Positions 4,867 to 6,017 of a DNA stretch of 6,017 nt are shown here, one piece after another. A program made the position numbers and the translations under genes. Below the pieces are notes generated by a model, which was not told the DNA's origin, ran no database searches, and saw nothing but the letters and a program-made list of their open reading frames with translations. The first letter of the stretch is position 1. Every line of letters begins with the position of its first letter. The DNA comes from Bacteroidales bacterium UBA4347. GTDB taxonomy: Bacteria > Bacteroidota > Bacteroidia > Bacteroidales > P3. The stretch spans positions 1 through 6,017 of the forward strand of contig DGTB01000182.1 of assembly GCA_002394185.1 (NCBI GenBank), in the 5' to 3' direction.

Positions 4867-6017
4867 ATGGAATTAGCATCTAAGTACGACCCTCGGCAAA
4901 TAGAGGAGAAATGGTATCAGTTCTGGCTTGACAAGAAACTCTTCCACTCGGAGCCCGACCACCGCGTGCCCTACACGGTGGTCATCCCGCCACCCAACGT
5001 GACGGGTGTGCTCCACATGGGCCACATGCTCAACAACACCATCCAGGACGTGCTGGTGCGCCGCGCCCGCATGCAGGGCAAGAACGCCTGCTGGGTGCCC
5101 GGCACCGACCACGCCAGCATTGCCACCGAGGCCAAGGTCGTCAAGATGCTCGCCGAGCGCGGCATCGACAAGCGCAGCCTCTCGCGCGACGAGTTCCTGA
5201 AGTACGCCTGGGAATGGAAGGAGCAGTACGGCGGCATCATCCTCAAGCAGCTCCGCAAGCTCGGCGCCAGCTGCGACTGGGACCGCACGGCCTTCACGAT
5301 GGACGACATACGCTACGAGAGCGTGATGCGCGTCTTCGTCGACCTCTATAACAAGGGGCTCATCTACCGCGGCGTGCGCATGGTCAACTGGGATCCCCAG
5401 GCCCTCACCGCCGTCAGCGACGAGGAGGTCATCTACAAGGAAAGCCACGGCAAGCTGTTCTACCTCCGCTACTTCGTGGAGGGCGAGGATAAATATATCG
5501 TGGTGGCCACCACCCGTCCCGAGACCATCATGGGCGACACCGCCGTGTGCGTCCACCCCGAGGACGAGCGCTACTCCTGGCTCAAGGGCAAGCGCGTCGT
5601 CGTGCCCGGCGTGGGCCGCGTGGTGCCCATCATCATGGACGAATACGTGGACCGCGAGTTCGGCACCGGCGCCCTGAAGATCACCCCCGCCCACGATATC
5701 AACGACTACAACCTGGGCATGAAGTACAACCTCGAGTCCATCGACATTTTTGCCGACAACGGCACGCTCAATGAGCATGGCGGAAAGTACGCCGGCATGG
5801 ACCGCTTCGCCTGCCGCAAGCAGATCGTCAAGGACCTCGAGGAGGCCGGCCTCATCGAGAAGATCGAGGACTACACCAACAAGGTGGGCCACAGCGAGCG
5901 CACCGACGCCGTCATCGAGCCCAAGCTCAGCGCCCAGTGGTTCCTCAAGATGGAGGGCCTCGCCAAGCGCGCCCTCGAGGTGGTCGAGGACGACACCATC
6001 CGCTTCCACCCCGCCAA
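4867..6017 (+). CDS. valS: Valyl-tRNA synthetase, N-terminal part (runs off the window)
   Basis: This class I aminoacyl-tRNA synthetase charges tRNA-Val with valine in the cytoplasm. The window holds 383 codons, under half of the usual length of roughly 880-900 residues, with no stop; the gene continues to the right. HMGH (50-53), inside PPPNVTGVLHMGH, is the ATP-binding HIGH signature. GTDHASIATE (79-88) is the ValRS-type motif in the form I associate with Bacteroidota. The editing (CP1) domain, about 190-340, shows TTRPET (215-220) and TPAHDINDYN (273-282, with Asp277 and Asp280), which act in removing mischarged threonine. SAQWF (355-359) marks the return to the catalytic core. The KMSKS loop and anticodon-binding domain lie beyond the window. 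The ATG at 4867 fits the family N-terminus. Codons are mostly C-ending, as expected for a well-expressed gene. Confidence 0.97.
   Translation, partial: MELASKYDPRQIEEKWYQFWLDKKLFHSEPDHRVPYTVVIPPPNVTGVLHMGHMLNNTIQDVLVRRARMQGKNACWVPGTDHASIATEAKVVKMLAERGIDKRSLSRDEFLKYAWEWKEQYGGIILKQLRKLGASCDWDRTAFTMDDIRYESVMRVFVDLYNKGLIYRGVRMVNWDPQALTAVSDEEVIYKESHGKLFYLRYFVEGEDKYIVVATTRPETIMGDTAVCVHPEDERYSWLKGKRVVVPGVGRVVPIIMDEYVDREFGTGALKITPAHDINDYNLGMKYNLESIDIFADNGTLNEHGGKYAGMDRFACRKQIVKDLEEAGLIEKIEDYTNKVGHSERTDAVIEPKLSAQWFLKMEGLAKRALEVVEDDTIRFHPA

Noticed and set aside
4873..6009. Minus-strand open frame of 378 codons opposite valS
   Set aside because: It is antisense to a clear valyl-tRNA synthetase and rich in Val, Ala, His, Asp and Leu, as expected from a C-ending codon bias on the other strand.

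Overview
This window looks like chromosome from a GC-rich member of the Bacteroidales (a Prevotella- or Muribaculaceae-like organism is plausible, but the sequence does not fix the genus). The grounds are a thioredoxin-fold periplasmic protein with an architecture typical of Bacteroidota, a valyl-tRNA synthetase with the GTDHASIATE form of the family motif, a MutL of Bacteroidota type, no Shine-Dalgarno sequences before the genes, and a perfect Bacteroidota-type -7 promoter element (TAnnTTTG) before valS. All genes are on the plus strand. No mobile element, CRISPR array, rRNA or tRNA was seen.

Layout: bases 1-162 are a non-coding leader with three 11-bp direct repeats at the left edge and a G-rich tract. 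Bases 163-1611 encode a secreted thioredoxin-like protein with a CHHC active site. A short gap carrying a four-copy heptanucleotide repeat leads to mutL (1652-3469, GTG start). Five bases after mutL comes a rhomboid intramembrane protease (3475-4083), then 24 bases later a small secreted protein of unknown function (4108-4701). A strong intrinsic terminator (4733-4773) closes this run of four same-strand genes, which may be one transcription unit. The valS promoter follows within a few bases of the terminator T-run. After a leader of about 75 nt with a small hairpin and a 10-codon mini-ORF, valS starts at 4867 and runs off the right edge after 383 codons.

The genes do not form an obvious single pathway. 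Two encode exported envelope proteins, one a membrane protease, one a mismatch-repair factor and one a translation enzyme. The mutL-rhomboid spacing suggests translational coupling, not a shared function. This is mostly an ordinary housekeeping locus, and I see no convincing undescribed system. The points most worth a second look are the degenerate endonuclease motifs of MutL, the isolated ATA-isoleucine enrichment in mutL, the heptamer repeat across the upstream gene's stop codon, and the compact terminator/promoter junction before valS with its repeated TTGCAT/ATGCAA motifs.
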